Assembly (NCBI GenBank): GCA_016212685.1
Contig: JACREW010000253.1
Location: forward strand, 1-22,096
DNA length: 22,096 nucleotides
Direction: 5' to 3'
Source of the DNA: Nitrospirota bacterium
GTDB lineage: Bacteria > Nitrospirota > Thermodesulfovibrionia > Thermodesulfovibrionales > Dissulfurispiraceae
The notes under the pieces were generated by a model. It had not been told where the DNA came from and searched no databases. It worked only from the letters and a program-made list of their open reading frames with translations. A program made the position numbers and the translations under genes. Below are positions 1 through 6,923 of this stretch, piece after piece (position 1 is the stretch's first letter; every line of letters starts with the position of its first letter).

Positions 1-404
1 CTGTCTATTTTCGGGAAGGTGTCCCTTCTCTGGCTCATCGGCCTTTGTCCCAACACCTCGCCTGTTATGACAAAATCCGCTCCACGCATTTTCATCAATT
101 CCTTAGCCTCTCTCAGCATCAATATCCTGCAATCGATGCAGGGGTTCATGTTCTTTCCGTGTCCGAACTTAGGATTTTTCACGATATCCATGAACTTATC
201 CGCAAGGTGACAGAGTTTCACTTCAAAGCCGAATTTTTGCGCTGCGGAAAACGGATCTTTCGAGCACGAGGATTTATCGGATATGTCGCATCCGAAGTGG
301 TTTAGGAAGGTTATGGCGGTAACCTCTATACTCTGCCTCATTGTGACCAATATGGCAAGGGCGCTGTCGAGGCCCCCTGAATATAATGCGATTGCTTTAG
401 GCAT
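1..404 (-). CDS. PP-loop tRNA thiolation protein (MnmA/ThiI-like), 3' part outside window
   Basis: The first 134 residues of a protein that runs off the left edge. It opens with MPKAIALYSGGLDSALAI, whose SGGLDS stretch is the ATP-binding PP-loop of the adenylating enzymes MnmA, ThiI and QueC. Around residues 80-95 it has GHGKNMNPCIDCR, a conserved two-cysteine segment found in MnmA/ThiI-like proteins, followed by ITGEVLGQRPMSQ. By family knowledge it would adenylate a tRNA uridine and help insert sulfur, in the cytoplasm. The exact target base cannot be told without the C-terminus. The ATG at 402-404 lies inside the end of rfaE1 (8-bp overlap) and has no clear Shine-Dalgarno, so translational coupling is likely. 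QueC is a less likely alternative because of the NPCIDCR segment. Confidence 0.8.
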   Translation of the reverse strand, partial: MPKAIALYSGGLDSALAILVTMRQSIEVTAITFLNHFGCDISDKSSCSKDPFSAAQKFGFEVKLCHLADKFMDIVKNPKFGHGKNMNPCIDCRILMLREAKELMKMRGADFVITGEVLGQRPMSQRRDTFPKID

Positions 405-1377
405 TTTTTAACGATTTAAGGAGCGTCTCCGGGGTTGCGACCGCGGTTCCAACCTCGCCTACAACGATTCCGGCGGCGTGGTTGGCTATTATTGCCGCGT
501 CTTCGAGAGACGCCCCGGCCGTACCGGCAAGGGCGATGGCCGCTATTACCGTATCTCCGGCGCCGGTAACGTCGAAAACCTTTTGCGCTACAGTGGGTAT
601 ATGGGTGATTTTTATATTTTTGGATGAGGTTTTCTCGAACAGGCTCATTCCTTCTTCGCTGCGCGTAATGAGTACGGCCTTGCACGACAGCCTGTTCAGC
701 AATGCCTTTCCGGCCTTTAACAGGCTTTTTTCGTCTTTGATCTCTATGCCCGAGCCCTGCGATGCCTCCATGATGTTCGGCGTTATCAGCGAGACGTTTT
801 TGTAAAAGTGGAAATGCCCTACCTTGGGGTCTACCGCCACAAACGTATCAGCCGGCTTTGCGTATTTAACGACCGCCTTAATGAGGGATGAGGATATAAC
901 TCCTTTTTTATAATCCGAAATAATTACGGCATCGTGCTCCTTAATCGCCCGTTTAATATAATCCGTGAGATGCGCGAGGCTTTTCCCTTCGAGCCTTTTA
1001 CTGTCTTCTCTGTCGAACCTTACAACCTGCTGGCTGTGAGCTATGACCCTCGCCTTGACCGTGGTAGGCCGCTTGTCTTCTATTATCCCCTCAGTGTTTA
1101 TATTCCGCTCTTCGAACAACCCCTTCATTATCCTGCCGGCGGTGTCTCTTCCTATGATCCCGGCAACGGATACCCTTCCGCCGAGGGCAATAATATTGTT
1201 CGCCACGTTTGCCGCGCCTCCGAGCAGGAAAGATTCGCTGACCACATCGACAACTGGGACGGGCGCTTCAGGAGAAATCCTGTTGACCTTCCCGTAGATA
1301 AATCGGTCGAGGATAAGATCGCCGATAATAAGTATTCTTTTGTCTTTGAAGGAGTTGATAATTTTGGAAAAACCCAT
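397..1377 (-). CDS. rfaE1: D-glycero-beta-D-manno-heptose-7-phosphate kinase
   Basis: A PfkB/ribokinase-family sugar kinase of 326 residues. The N-terminus has RILIIGDLILDRFIYG and RISPEAPVPVV, typical of the HldE kinase domain, then the sugar-binding LGGAANVANNI. Near the C-terminus is the PfkB signature DVTGAGDT with the catalytic Asp. It phosphorylates heptose 7-phosphate at C1 on the way to ADP-heptose for the LPS inner core. The length matches the kinase half of HldE; no cytidylyl/adenylyltransferase domain is fused, so that step must be encoded elsewhere. The frame is open upstream to 1461, but I chose the ATG at 1375-1377 because the family begins a few residues before the IIGD strand. 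Another ATG at 1396-1398 is possible. It overlaps the thiolation gene downstream by 8 bp, suggesting one transcript. Confidence 0.92.
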   Translation of the reverse strand: MGFSKIINSFKDKRILIIGDLILDRFIYGKVNRISPEAPVPVVDVVSESFLLGGAANVANNIIALGGRVSVAGIIGRDTAGRIMKGLFEERNINTEGIIEDKRPTTVKARVIAHSQQVVRFDREDSKRLEGKSLAHLTDYIKRAIKEHDAVIISDYKKGVISSSLIKAVVKYAKPADTFVAVDPKVGHFHFYKNVSLITPNIMEASQGSGIEIKDEKSLLKAGKALLNRLSCKAVLITRSEEGMSLFEKTSSKNIKITHIPTVAQKVFDVTGAGDTVIAAIALAGTAGASLEDAAIIANHAAGIVVGEVGTAVATPETLLKSLKNA

Positions 1378-1416
1378 TATTAAAAATAACTTACGCATCG
1401 TTGAAAAATCAAATGT

Positions 1417-1430
1417 GATTTGGCCAAATC
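1417..1430. repeat. Perfect 14-bp palindrome in the rfaE1 leader
   Basis: The string GATTTGGCCAAATC reads the same on both strands. It lies 40-53 bp upstream of the chosen rfaE1 start and downstream of the predicted -10 box, so it would be in the 5' leader of that transcript. It is a possible dimeric-regulator operator; there is no direct evidence for a ligand or protein. Confidence 0.6.
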
Positions 1431-1437
1431 CGTAATG

Positions 1438-1607
1438 ACACATAACGCAAATCTGCTTCAACGCCTTTATAAATGTTATTTTTTATATAAAGCAAGGAAG
1501 CTATATGCTTAATCAAATAGAGGCCGCCGATGCGGATAACGGATATAAGAGTATGGGGATAAAAAGTTCCGCTGATAAAGTCCTTGAAGCAGATTTGCGC
1601 TATGTGT
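1438..1607. repeat. 23-bp inverted repeat flanking a 124-bp AT-rich core
   Basis: The arm at 1438-1460 (core CGCAAATCTGCTTCA) is repeated inverted at 1585-1607 with one mismatch in 23 positions. The core between them carries the predicted rfaE1 promoter and encodes nothing recognisable. The whole piece of about 170 bp has the size and shape of a small non-autonomous inverted-repeat element (MITE-like). No target-site duplication is evident at the edges, so mobility is unproven. Confidence 0.6.
1466..1495 (-). promoter_or_regulatory. Predicted sigma70 promoter of rfaE1
   Basis: On the minus strand a -35 box TTGCTT (1490-1495) is followed after 18 bp by a -10 box TATAAA (1466-1471). Transcription would start near 1460, giving a leader of about 80 nt that contains one arm of the inverted repeat and the 14-bp palindrome. 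The call rests on box match and spacing only. Confidence 0.45.
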
Positions 1608-1635
1608 TTCAATGCTTCTTTATGGGTTATGCGAT

Positions 1636-1663
1636 TTGACATTTTATGCAAATATTAGATAAA
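1636..1663 (+). promoter_or_regulatory. Predicted sigma70 promoter of the tol operon
   Basis: A perfect -35 box TTGACA (1636-1641) is followed after 16 bp by GATAAA (1658-1663), with an AT-rich spacer. The start would be near 1670, leaving only a short leader before the tolQ GGGAGG (1677-1682) and ATG (1686). Confidence 0.55.
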
Positions 1664-1685
1664 GTTTTAAGAATTCGGGAGGCAT

Positions 1686-2309
1686 ATGGAACACTCGGCA
1701 ATTCAACTCATACTTCAGGCGGGCTATGTTGTTAAGGCGGTCATCGCCATCCTGCTGTTCTTTTCTGTAGTATCATGGACGATCATATTTTATAAGTGGA
1801 GGCATTTTACAAAGGCCGACAAAGAGAGCTATAACTTCTTGAGGGTATACGAGTCTACGCAAAACCCGAAAGACCTTTTCTCTTCATCCAAAAAATTTAC
1901 CGTAAGCCCGTTGTCCAGCTTATTCAGGTCGGTATATTCCGAAAAGACTTATACGGAGCGCGACGAGCTTAAAAGGATGCTCAGGCGTTATTCGGCGCTT
2001 GAATCCGCAAAGTTAGAAAGGTACCTGAACTTCCTCGCCACAACCGGCTCGACAACTCCGTTCATAGGCCTTTTCGGAACCGTGTGGGGAATAATGAATT
2101 CATTCAGCGGAATAGGCGCGGCAGGCTCGGCATCCCTCGCGGTTGTCGCACCCGGCATCGCTGAGGCGTTGATAGCGACAGCCATCGGTCTTGCGGCAGC
2201 CATACCCGCCGTAATAGCTTACAACTACTATCTAAGCAGGACGAACCGCATGATCATAGAGATGGAAGATTTCGCGGAAGAACTGGTCGATTATATACTT
2301 AAACATTAA
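1686..2309 (+). CDS. tolQ: TolQ, MotA/TolQ/ExbB proton-channel subunit
   Basis: A 207-residue inner-membrane protein of the MotA/TolQ/ExbB family. It has a first membrane helix at about 12-35 (VVKAVIAILLFFSVVSW), a cytoplasmic stretch, then two helices: one beginning near TTGSTTPFIGLFGTVWGIM and one spanning VVAPGIAEALIATAIGL. The GLFGTVWG and APGIAEALIATAIGL motifs are the family hallmarks. With TolR it forms the proton-motive-force-driven stator that energises the TolA-like protein for outer-membrane constriction. It is somewhat shorter than E. coli TolQ. The start is set by GGGAGG three bases upstream of the ATG. ExbB is the alternative name, but the downstream tolB argues for Tol. Confidence 0.92.
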   Translation: MEHSAIQLILQAGYVVKAVIAILLFFSVVSWTIIFYKWRHFTKADKESYNFLRVYESTQNPKDLFSSSKKFTVSPLSSLFRSVYSEKTYTERDELKRMLRRYSALESAKLERYLNFLATTGSTTPFIGLFGTVWGIMNSFSGIGAAGSASLAVVAPGIAEALIATAIGLAAAIPAVIAYNYYLSRTNRMIIEMEDFAEELVDYILKH

Positions 2310-2311
2310 TA

Positions 2312-2719
2312 ATGGCATTTAAACCTACCCGACATAGAACGGCCTTATCGGAGATAAACGTTACTCCCCTCGTCGATGTAATGCTGGTGCTTTTGATAAT
2401 ATTCATGGTCACCGCGCCTTTGCTCCAGCAGGGCATTGACATAAACCTCCCGAAGGCAAAAGGAAAAGATTTGCCGCCCGAGGAAAGGATCAACATCGTT
2501 ATTAAAAAAGGCGGGGTAATTTATATGAACGACAATCCCATGTCCATGGCCGAAATGAACAAAAAACTTGCGGCAGTCAGCAAGCGCAACCCCAATGTCT
2601 TTCTCAAGGCGGACAGGGACGTTCCCTACGGGCTGGTCGTGGAAGTAATGGGAGAGATAAAGGAGGCGGGGATAGAGAAACTCGGCATGATAACAGAGCC
2701 GAAGATAACATTGCCGTAA
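2312..2719 (+). CDS. tolR: TolR, ExbD/TolR-family stator subunit
   Basis: A 135-residue protein with a single N-terminal membrane helix (about 17-40, NVTPLVDVMLVLLIIFMVT). It holds the conserved Asp22 that carries protons in the ExbD/TolR family. The periplasmic domain ends with PYGLVVEVMGEIKEAGIEKLGMITEP, the family's C-terminal signature. It lies two bases after the tolQ stop and has no obvious Shine-Dalgarno, so it is probably translated by ribosomes finishing tolQ. It partners TolQ and the TolA-like protein encoded next. Confidence 0.92.
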   Translation: MAFKPTRHRTALSEINVTPLVDVMLVLLIIFMVTAPLLQQGIDINLPKAKGKDLPPEERINIVIKKGGVIYMNDNPMSMAEMNKKLAAVSKRNPNVFLKADRDVPYGLVVEVMGEIKEAGIEKLGMITEPKITLP

Positions 2720-2729
2720 TTTTTTTATC

Positions 2730-3416
2730 ATGAAAACCTCCGGCATCTATACTGCCTTTACCGGTTCCATTTTTTTACATGTCTTAATAATCGTTGCGGC
2801 AATGCTTATTGCCCGTCATTCATTCATAAGCAGAGTTTCGACGCCGTATGTCGTAGATATTGTGGATGGTTCTTCCGCTGCCGTTCCCGAAGTAAAGGCT
2901 GCTTCCGAAGATAAAAGCCAAGCAACTGAAGATGCAGGAAGCAAGTCCTCCGATTCCAAGACGAAAGATGCCTCTAAGAAACAGGATGCTAAAACAAGCG
3001 ATAGAATAGTCAAAGAAAGCATAGGGGCGCTTCAGGCAAAGAAACGAATAGAAAAGATGGCAGCCTTGAGAAAGGTTGTGGATATTGGAGGGAATAAGGC
3101 TTCATCTCAGGGCAGGGCGGCGGTAAGTTCGAAAGACACTAAGGCTGGAGCCAAGGATTCTGGCGGAGGAGATTATTATTCCATGGTCGTAGGTAAAATA
3201 AGGCAGCAGTGGATATTTCCTGAAAGCATAGATAAGGATTTAATTGCTGTAATCAACATAAGGATAGCGCGGGACGGCAGCGTAACGGTTGATAAAATTG
3301 AGAAAGGCTCGGGTAATCCCCTTTTCGACCGTTCTGCTTTAAGGGCCATAAGCAAGGCAAGCCCTTTGCCGCCGCCGCCGCGGGAAATGGAAATGGGAGT
3401 GAGGTTTAAACCGTGA
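2730..3416 (+). CDS. TolA/TonB-like periplasm-spanning energy transducer
   Basis: A 228-residue protein with an N-terminal membrane anchor (about 9-28), then a Lys/Ser/Asp/Ala-rich linker (about 50-140) of low complexity. The C-terminal domain (about 147-228) is TonB/TolA type: YYSMVVGKIRQQWIFPES, then INIRIARDGSVTVDKIEKGSGNPLFDRSALRAI and a Pro-rich PLPPPP stretch. By position between tolR and tolB it should act as TolA, linking the TolQR motor to TolB/Pal across the periplasm. The linker is much shorter than that of E. coli TolA. No Shine-Dalgarno is visible; only a T-rich 10-bp gap separates it from tolR. The stop overlaps the tolB start. Confidence 0.85.
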   Translation: MKTSGIYTAFTGSIFLHVLIIVAAMLIARHSFISRVSTPYVVDIVDGSSAAVPEVKAASEDKSQATEDAGSKSSDSKTKDASKKQDAKTSDRIVKESIGALQAKKRIEKMAALRKVVDIGGNKASSQGRAAVSSKDTKAGAKDSGGGDYYSMVVGKIRQQWIFPESIDKDLIAVINIRIARDGSVTVDKIEKGSGNPLFDRSALRAISKASPLPPPPREMEMGVRFKP

Positions 3417-4741
3417 AAGAGAAACAGAACGGCTTAAACAGTTTAAACGGTTCAAACCGTTATTTATTGTTTTTCTGCGCTATTGCGCTTATTTTACTCT
3501 TCACTGCTCCTACTTTCGCCGAGAAAGTGTACATCGATGTAACATCTCCGGGCATGAAAAAGCTGCCGGTTGCCGTTCAGAACTTTACGGGCGGCAAGGA
3601 GATATCGGACATAGTAAAGGACGACCTTAATTTTACCGGCCTTTTCGACTGCATTGACGATGCCGCGCAGATAGAACGTCCGGAACAGCCGTTTAACCCC
3701 AACAGTTGGAAGGGTCTCGGAGTGGAACTTGTGGTAAAAGGCAGGGTTGTCGCGGGCAAAGGGCTGACTGTCGTCGTCTCCGCGTATGATGTTTCGAGCG
3801 CGGCTGAAGTTTTAAGAAAGGAATATTCCGGCTCTGCCGATCTTTTAATGCCCCTTGCGCATTCCATTGCGAACGATATATACAAAACTCTTACGGGACA
3901 GCAGGGGATATTCAGGACAAAGATAGCATTCATAAAGGGTCAAGGGTCAAGGGTCAAGGGTCAAGAGAACTCCGAACTCATAGCTCATAACTCTGAACTC
4001 TATATCATGGATTGGGACGGGCATCGGCCGTACGGGCTCGGAATAAGAGGCGGGATTTTATTGTCCCCGAGGTGGTCGCCCGACGGGACAAAACTGCTTT
4101 ATTCAGCCGAGCGAAACCGAAGCTGGGATATATACGCGCTCGACATGAGCGCAATGAAGGAGAAAAATATCGTGAGGCTCAGCGGGTTGAACATGTCCGG
4201 AAACTTTTTCCCTAATAACAGGGAATTTGTCTTTTCGTCGTCAAAAGACGGCAAATCGAATATACATGTCGGAGATATTTCGAACATGAAGGGCTGGAAG
4301 CTTGTGTCTTCCCCGTGGATAGACGTATCTCCGTCGGTGTCGCCTGATGGAAACCATATATTATTTGTTTCTAATAGGTCGGGAAGCCCGCAGATATATA
4401 TGTCGAATAAAGACGGAAACGGCGTAAGAAGACTCACCTTTGAAGGCACTTATAATACTTCTCCGGCATGGTCTTCCAAGGGTGATAGGATTGCCTTTGT
4501 AAGAATGATAGGAGGGAGAAATCAGATATTCATTATTAAGCCGGATGGCAATGGTTCAATTCAGTTAACCGATAAAGGAAATAATGAAGACCCCTCATTT
4601 TCGCCTGATGGAAGGCATATAGTCTTTACATCGGACAGGGACGGCGCAAAAGGCATATACCTGATGAGGGTGACGGGCGAAGACCAAAAGAGGATAACGC
4701 CAAAGGGGATTAAGGCGACCGGTCCGAACTGGTCGCCTTAA
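3413..4741 (+). CDS. tolB: TolB, periplasmic beta-propeller protein of the Tol-Pal system
   Basis: A 442-residue secreted protein. A signal peptide is evident (hydrophobic core about 17-33, cleavage probably after TAPTFA at about 36). The TolB N-terminal domain follows (about 37-165). The rest is a chain of PD40/WD40-like propeller repeats from about 215 (WSPDGTKLLYS, VSPDGNHILFVSN, WSSKGDRIAFV, FSPDGRHIVFTSD), ending in GPNWSP. The start is a GTG sharing GTGA with the upstream stop, so it is coupled. Two oddities come from translated repeats: NGLNSLNGSN before the signal core, and a repeat-derived insert at residues 175-196 between the N-terminal domain and the propeller. The last codons form half of the terminator stem. 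No pal gene follows in this window. Confidence 0.93.
   Translation: MKEKQNGLNSLNGSNRYLLFFCAIALILLFTAPTFAEKVYIDVTSPGMKKLPVAVQNFTGGKEISDIVKDDLNFTGLFDCIDDAAQIERPEQPFNPNSWKGLGVELVVKGRVVAGKGLTVVVSAYDVSSAAEVLRKEYSGSADLLMPLAHSIANDIYKTLTGQQGIFRTKIAFIKGQGSRVKGQENSELIAHNSELYIMDWDGHRPYGLGIRGGILLSPRWSPDGTKLLYSAERNRSWDIYALDMSAMKEKNIVRLSGLNMSGNFFPNNREFVFSSSKDGKSNIHVGDISNMKGWKLVSSPWIDVSPSVSPDGNHILFVSNRSGSPQIYMSNKDGNGVRRLTFEGTYNTSPAWSSKGDRIAFVRMIGGRNQIFIIKPDGNGSIQLTDKGNNEDPSFSPDGRHIVFTSDRDGAKGIYLMRVTGEDQKRITPKGIKATGPNWSP
3430..3456 (+). repeat. Three 9-bp tandem repeats inside the tolB 5' end
   Basis: The units CGGCTTAAA, CAGTTTAAA and CGGTTCAAA stand in tandem, with a partial fourth (CCGTT) after them. Read in the tolB frame they give the tripeptide-periodic NGLNSLNGS just before the signal-peptide core. 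Confidence 0.75.
3937..4000 (+). repeat. Nine 7-bp tandem units translated within tolB
   Basis: Four perfect copies of GGGTCAA (3937-3964), one base, then five degenerate units ending in ACTC or GCTC (AGAACTC, CGAACTC, ATAGCTC, ATAACTC, TGAACTC; 3966-4000). The reading frame stays open through the array and yields a heptad-periodic peptide, GQGSRVK, GQENSEL, IAHNSEL. A typical TolB has only a short turn here between its IAFI strand and the LYIMD strand, so I infer an in-frame insertion of about 15-20 residues. Confidence 0.85.
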
Positions 4742-4750
4742 TCCCCTTTG
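4701..4750 (+). terminator. tolB terminator with a perfect 20-bp stem
   Basis: The arms 4701-4720 and 4731-4750 are perfectly complementary over 20 bp around a 10-base loop. The stem includes GGGGATTAAGGCGACC and its complement. The left arm and loop are tolB coding sequence, and the stop codon lies in the right arm. A short pyrimidine-rich tail (CCTTTATCCTTTCC) follows instead of a long U-run, so it may be a weaker terminator or an mRNA-stabilising 3' hairpin. Confidence 0.7.
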
Positions 4751-4849
4751 CCTTTATCCTTTCCAGCCCCAGTCTTCTATGGTAATGCTGTCTGTGCTTC
4801 CGTTTAACTGCTGATTACGGCAGTCAAAAACTTATTGACAAGCTGATGT

Positions 4850-4876
4850 TAAAAGTCCTACCATTTACATGATATC
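4850..4876 (+). promoter_or_regulatory. Weak flagellar (sigma28)-like promoter candidate before the chemoreceptor gene
   Basis: TAAAAGTC (4850-4857) and ATGATATC (4869-4876) stand 11 bp apart, partly matching the TAAAGTTT-N11-GCCGATAA pattern common at chemoreceptor genes. A TTGACA also occurs at 4835-4840 but has no good -10 box at normal spacing. Both matches are imperfect. The gap 4751-4894 holds no other recognisable feature. Confidence 0.25.
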
Positions 4877-4894
4877 TAATTGGGGGGGTGGGGA

Positions 4895-6799
4895 ATGGAT
4901 ATCATAGCCAGAAAAGAGATTGTAAAAATTACTTTGTTGGCTGCCGTACTTATTGCCATCAATGCATATGCCGGCCTTAATCTTATTCCTGTTCTTTTGT
5001 CGATCCTTTTAATTTTCCTGCTCGTTGCAGGAGACATATGGATGCTTTCTCCGCTCAAAAATAAAATAAAAGTGGTAGTTGAGACTATAGACGACCTTGC
5101 AGGAGGAGGGAAAGACCTTACAAAGAGGATCCCGGTCGAAGGGGATGATGAGATATCACAGCTTGCAAGCCAGTTTAATACCCTCATCGCCAGGCTTCAT
5201 AATATAATAGGCCGGTCAATGAGTACAGCCAATCAGGTGTCTTCAGCCTCGTCCGATCTCTCAAAGTTTTCGGCAAAAATGGCCGGCGGAGCAGCAGAAC
5301 AGAGCAGTCAGATTTCACAAATTGCCGCTGCGCTGGACGAGCTCAATACTACTGTGAATGAGGTTGCAAGAAATACCCATACAGTGGCCGATTCTGCAAA
5401 GCATGCATCAGATGTTGCAGAAGGAGGCAAGAGGACTGTTTTCACCGGTATTGAAGGGTTAAGGAAGGTGACCGCTTCCGTTGAAAGTTCGGCAGAGATT
5501 ATAACAGAACTCGGACAGAGTGCGGCTGCCATAGGAGAGATCGTTTCGTTGATCGAGGATATATCCGACCAGACCAATCTCCTTGCCTTAAATGCAGCAA
5601 TCGAGGCAGCAAGGGCTGGAGAGATGGGGAGGGGATTTGCTGTTGTTGCAGATGAGGTGCGGAAGCTTGCAGAGAGGACAACAAAGGCCACAAAGGAGAT
5701 ATCCGATGTTATAAAGTCTCTCCAGAGCAAGACAGGGGATGCTGTAAAAACAATGGAGCATGGCGTCCATGAGGCTCATAAAGCCCAGGAGTTTTCAAAT
5801 AAAATATCGGGTATTCTTGAAGATATAGCAACAGCTTCAATGAGTGTCTCGGACACAATTCAACAGATAGCAACTGCGGTGGAGGAACAATCTGCAGCTA
5901 CTGCCGAGGTTTCCGGCAATATCGAAAGGATATCCGTGATAACACAGGATACAACAAAGAATACTAAAAAAACTTCCGATGCCACTGTCGAGCTGACTAA
6001 GCTCTCCGAGGAACTGCTTAAGGAAGTGGGCAGTTTCAAGATGAATCTATTTGGCGCTGTACCCCTTGAGAATGCCGTGGTAATGAACAGAAAATTTACA
6101 CCCCTCGTTGAATATCTGAACAAAAAACTCGGTATGGACTACATAATTAAAGTAGGGAAAGACTATGCAGAGGCTATTGATGACCTTGGCGCAGGGAGGG
6201 TGCATATATCCTCTCAGACCCCGACAACATATATCGAGGGGAAGCATAAGTACGGAACAAAACTCCTCGGATATTTTGCAAAGGACGGCTCGCCGACTTA
6301 CAAGAGCGCTATAGTGGCGTCAAAGGCAAGCGCTATAAAATCCGTGAATGAGATCAGGGGAAAGAGGTTCGCATTCGGCAGCGAAAAATCCACAGGCAGC
6401 ACCCTCGTGCCGATGGCAATGCTCGCCGAGACCGGAATCGCACTCAAAGACCTGTCGCATTATGCATACCTCGGCTCCCACGATATTGTAGCTAATGCCG
6501 TATTAAAGGAAGAATTCGATGCCGGCGGCATGATGGAATCCGTTGTCTCCCAGTTTGCCGATAAGGGACTTGTAGCCCTCAAGATATCAGAACCTATTCC
6601 CCAGTTTCCCATCTGCGTGAATAAGGATCTCGACGAGGAACTTGTGGAAAAGATCAAAGAAGCCCTGCTTTCCATCACCGACAGTTCCATTTTCAAGGCT
6701 ATAGATAAGGGTTACACTAAATTTTTGGAGGCAAAGGACAGTGATTTCGACGGGGTGCGGGCAATGGTGAAGAGGCTCTATAATGTGGAATATAAATAA
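4895..6799 (+). CDS. Chemoreceptor (MCP) with C-terminal cytoplasmic PhnD-like binding domain
   Basis: A 634-residue methyl-accepting chemotaxis protein. Two closely spaced membrane helices (about 10-45) leave almost no periplasmic loop. A HAMP-like linker (about 50-100) and a long coiled-coil signalling domain (about 105-375) follow, with the conserved tip DQTNLLALNAAIEAARAGE from residue 225. From residue 386 to the end lies a domain resembling phosphate/phosphonate-type substrate-binding proteins (PhnD family): VPLENAVVMNRKFTPLVEYL, then ISSQTPTTYIEG, FGSEKSTGSTLVPMAML and PIPQFPICVNKDLDEELV. Topology places this domain in the cytoplasm, so it probably senses an internal ligand; the ligand is unknown. 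The ATG at 4895 follows a G-rich Shine-Dalgarno; a TTG at 4880 would add five residues. No che genes are nearby. Confidence 0.88.
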   Translation: MDIIARKEIVKITLLAAVLIAINAYAGLNLIPVLLSILLIFLLVAGDIWMLSPLKNKIKVVVETIDDLAGGGKDLTKRIPVEGDDEISQLASQFNTLIARLHNIIGRSMSTANQVSSASSDLSKFSAKMAGGAAEQSSQISQIAAALDELNTTVNEVARNTHTVADSAKHASDVAEGGKRTVFTGIEGLRKVTASVESSAEIITELGQSAAAIGEIVSLIEDISDQTNLLALNAAIEAARAGEMGRGFAVVADEVRKLAERTTKATKEISDVIKSLQSKTGDAVKTMEHGVHEAHKAQEFSNKISGILEDIATASMSVSDTIQQIATAVEEQSAATAEVSGNIERISVITQDTTKNTKKTSDATVELTKLSEELLKEVGSFKMNLFGAVPLENAVVMNRKFTPLVEYLNKKLGMDYIIKVGKDYAEAIDDLGAGRVHISSQTPTTYIEGKHKYGTKLLGYFAKDGSPTYKSAIVASKASAIKSVNEIRGKRFAFGSEKSTGSTLVPMAMLAETGIALKDLSHYAYLGSHDIVANAVLKEEFDAGGMMESVVSQFADKGLVALKISEPIPQFPICVNKDLDEELVEKIKEALLSITDSSIFKAIDKGYTKFLEAKDSDFDGVRAMVKRLYNVEYK

Positions 6800-6829
6800 A
6801 GTCTTATCCCCTTATCATATAAATTAATC

Positions 6830-6858
6830 TTGACAGTTGCCTGCCGCATAGCTAATAC
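6830..6858 (+). promoter_or_regulatory. Strong-looking sigma70 promoter of the hybrid kinase gene
   Basis: A perfect -35 box TTGACA (6830-6835) is followed after exactly 17 bp by TAATAC (6853-6858), close to the -10 consensus. Transcription would start near 6865, giving a leader of about 73 nt before the kinase ATG. Confidence 0.65.
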
Positions 6859-6877
6859 TAAAAAGGTTGAAAATCGG

Positions 6878-6917
6878 TTTCCTTAAGTCTGGTAGTTTGC
6901 AGAGGCGCCGAAGGAAA
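6878..6917 (+). promoter_or_regulatory. Leader hairpin that can cover a Shine-Dalgarno-like sequence
   Basis: TTTCCTT (6878-6884) pairs perfectly with AAGGAAA (6911-6917) over a 26-base loop that contains the self-complementary GGCGCC. The right arm is the only purine-rich ribosome-binding region upstream of the kinase start, so pairing would hide it. This is a structural observation only; no known riboswitch class fits. Confidence 0.35.
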
Positions 6918-6923
6918 AGGAGT

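Noticed and set aside
1409..1651. An 80-codon minus-strand frame between rfaE1 and tolQ
   Set aside because: It spans the inverted repeat and both predicted promoters, has no clear ribosome-binding site, and its product resembles nothing known. Chance openness in AT-rich DNA is the simpler reading.
4751..4894. Search for a pal gene after tolB
   Set aside because: The gap is too short and holds no lipoprotein or OmpA-like frame; the next gene is the chemoreceptor. Pal must lie elsewhere if present.
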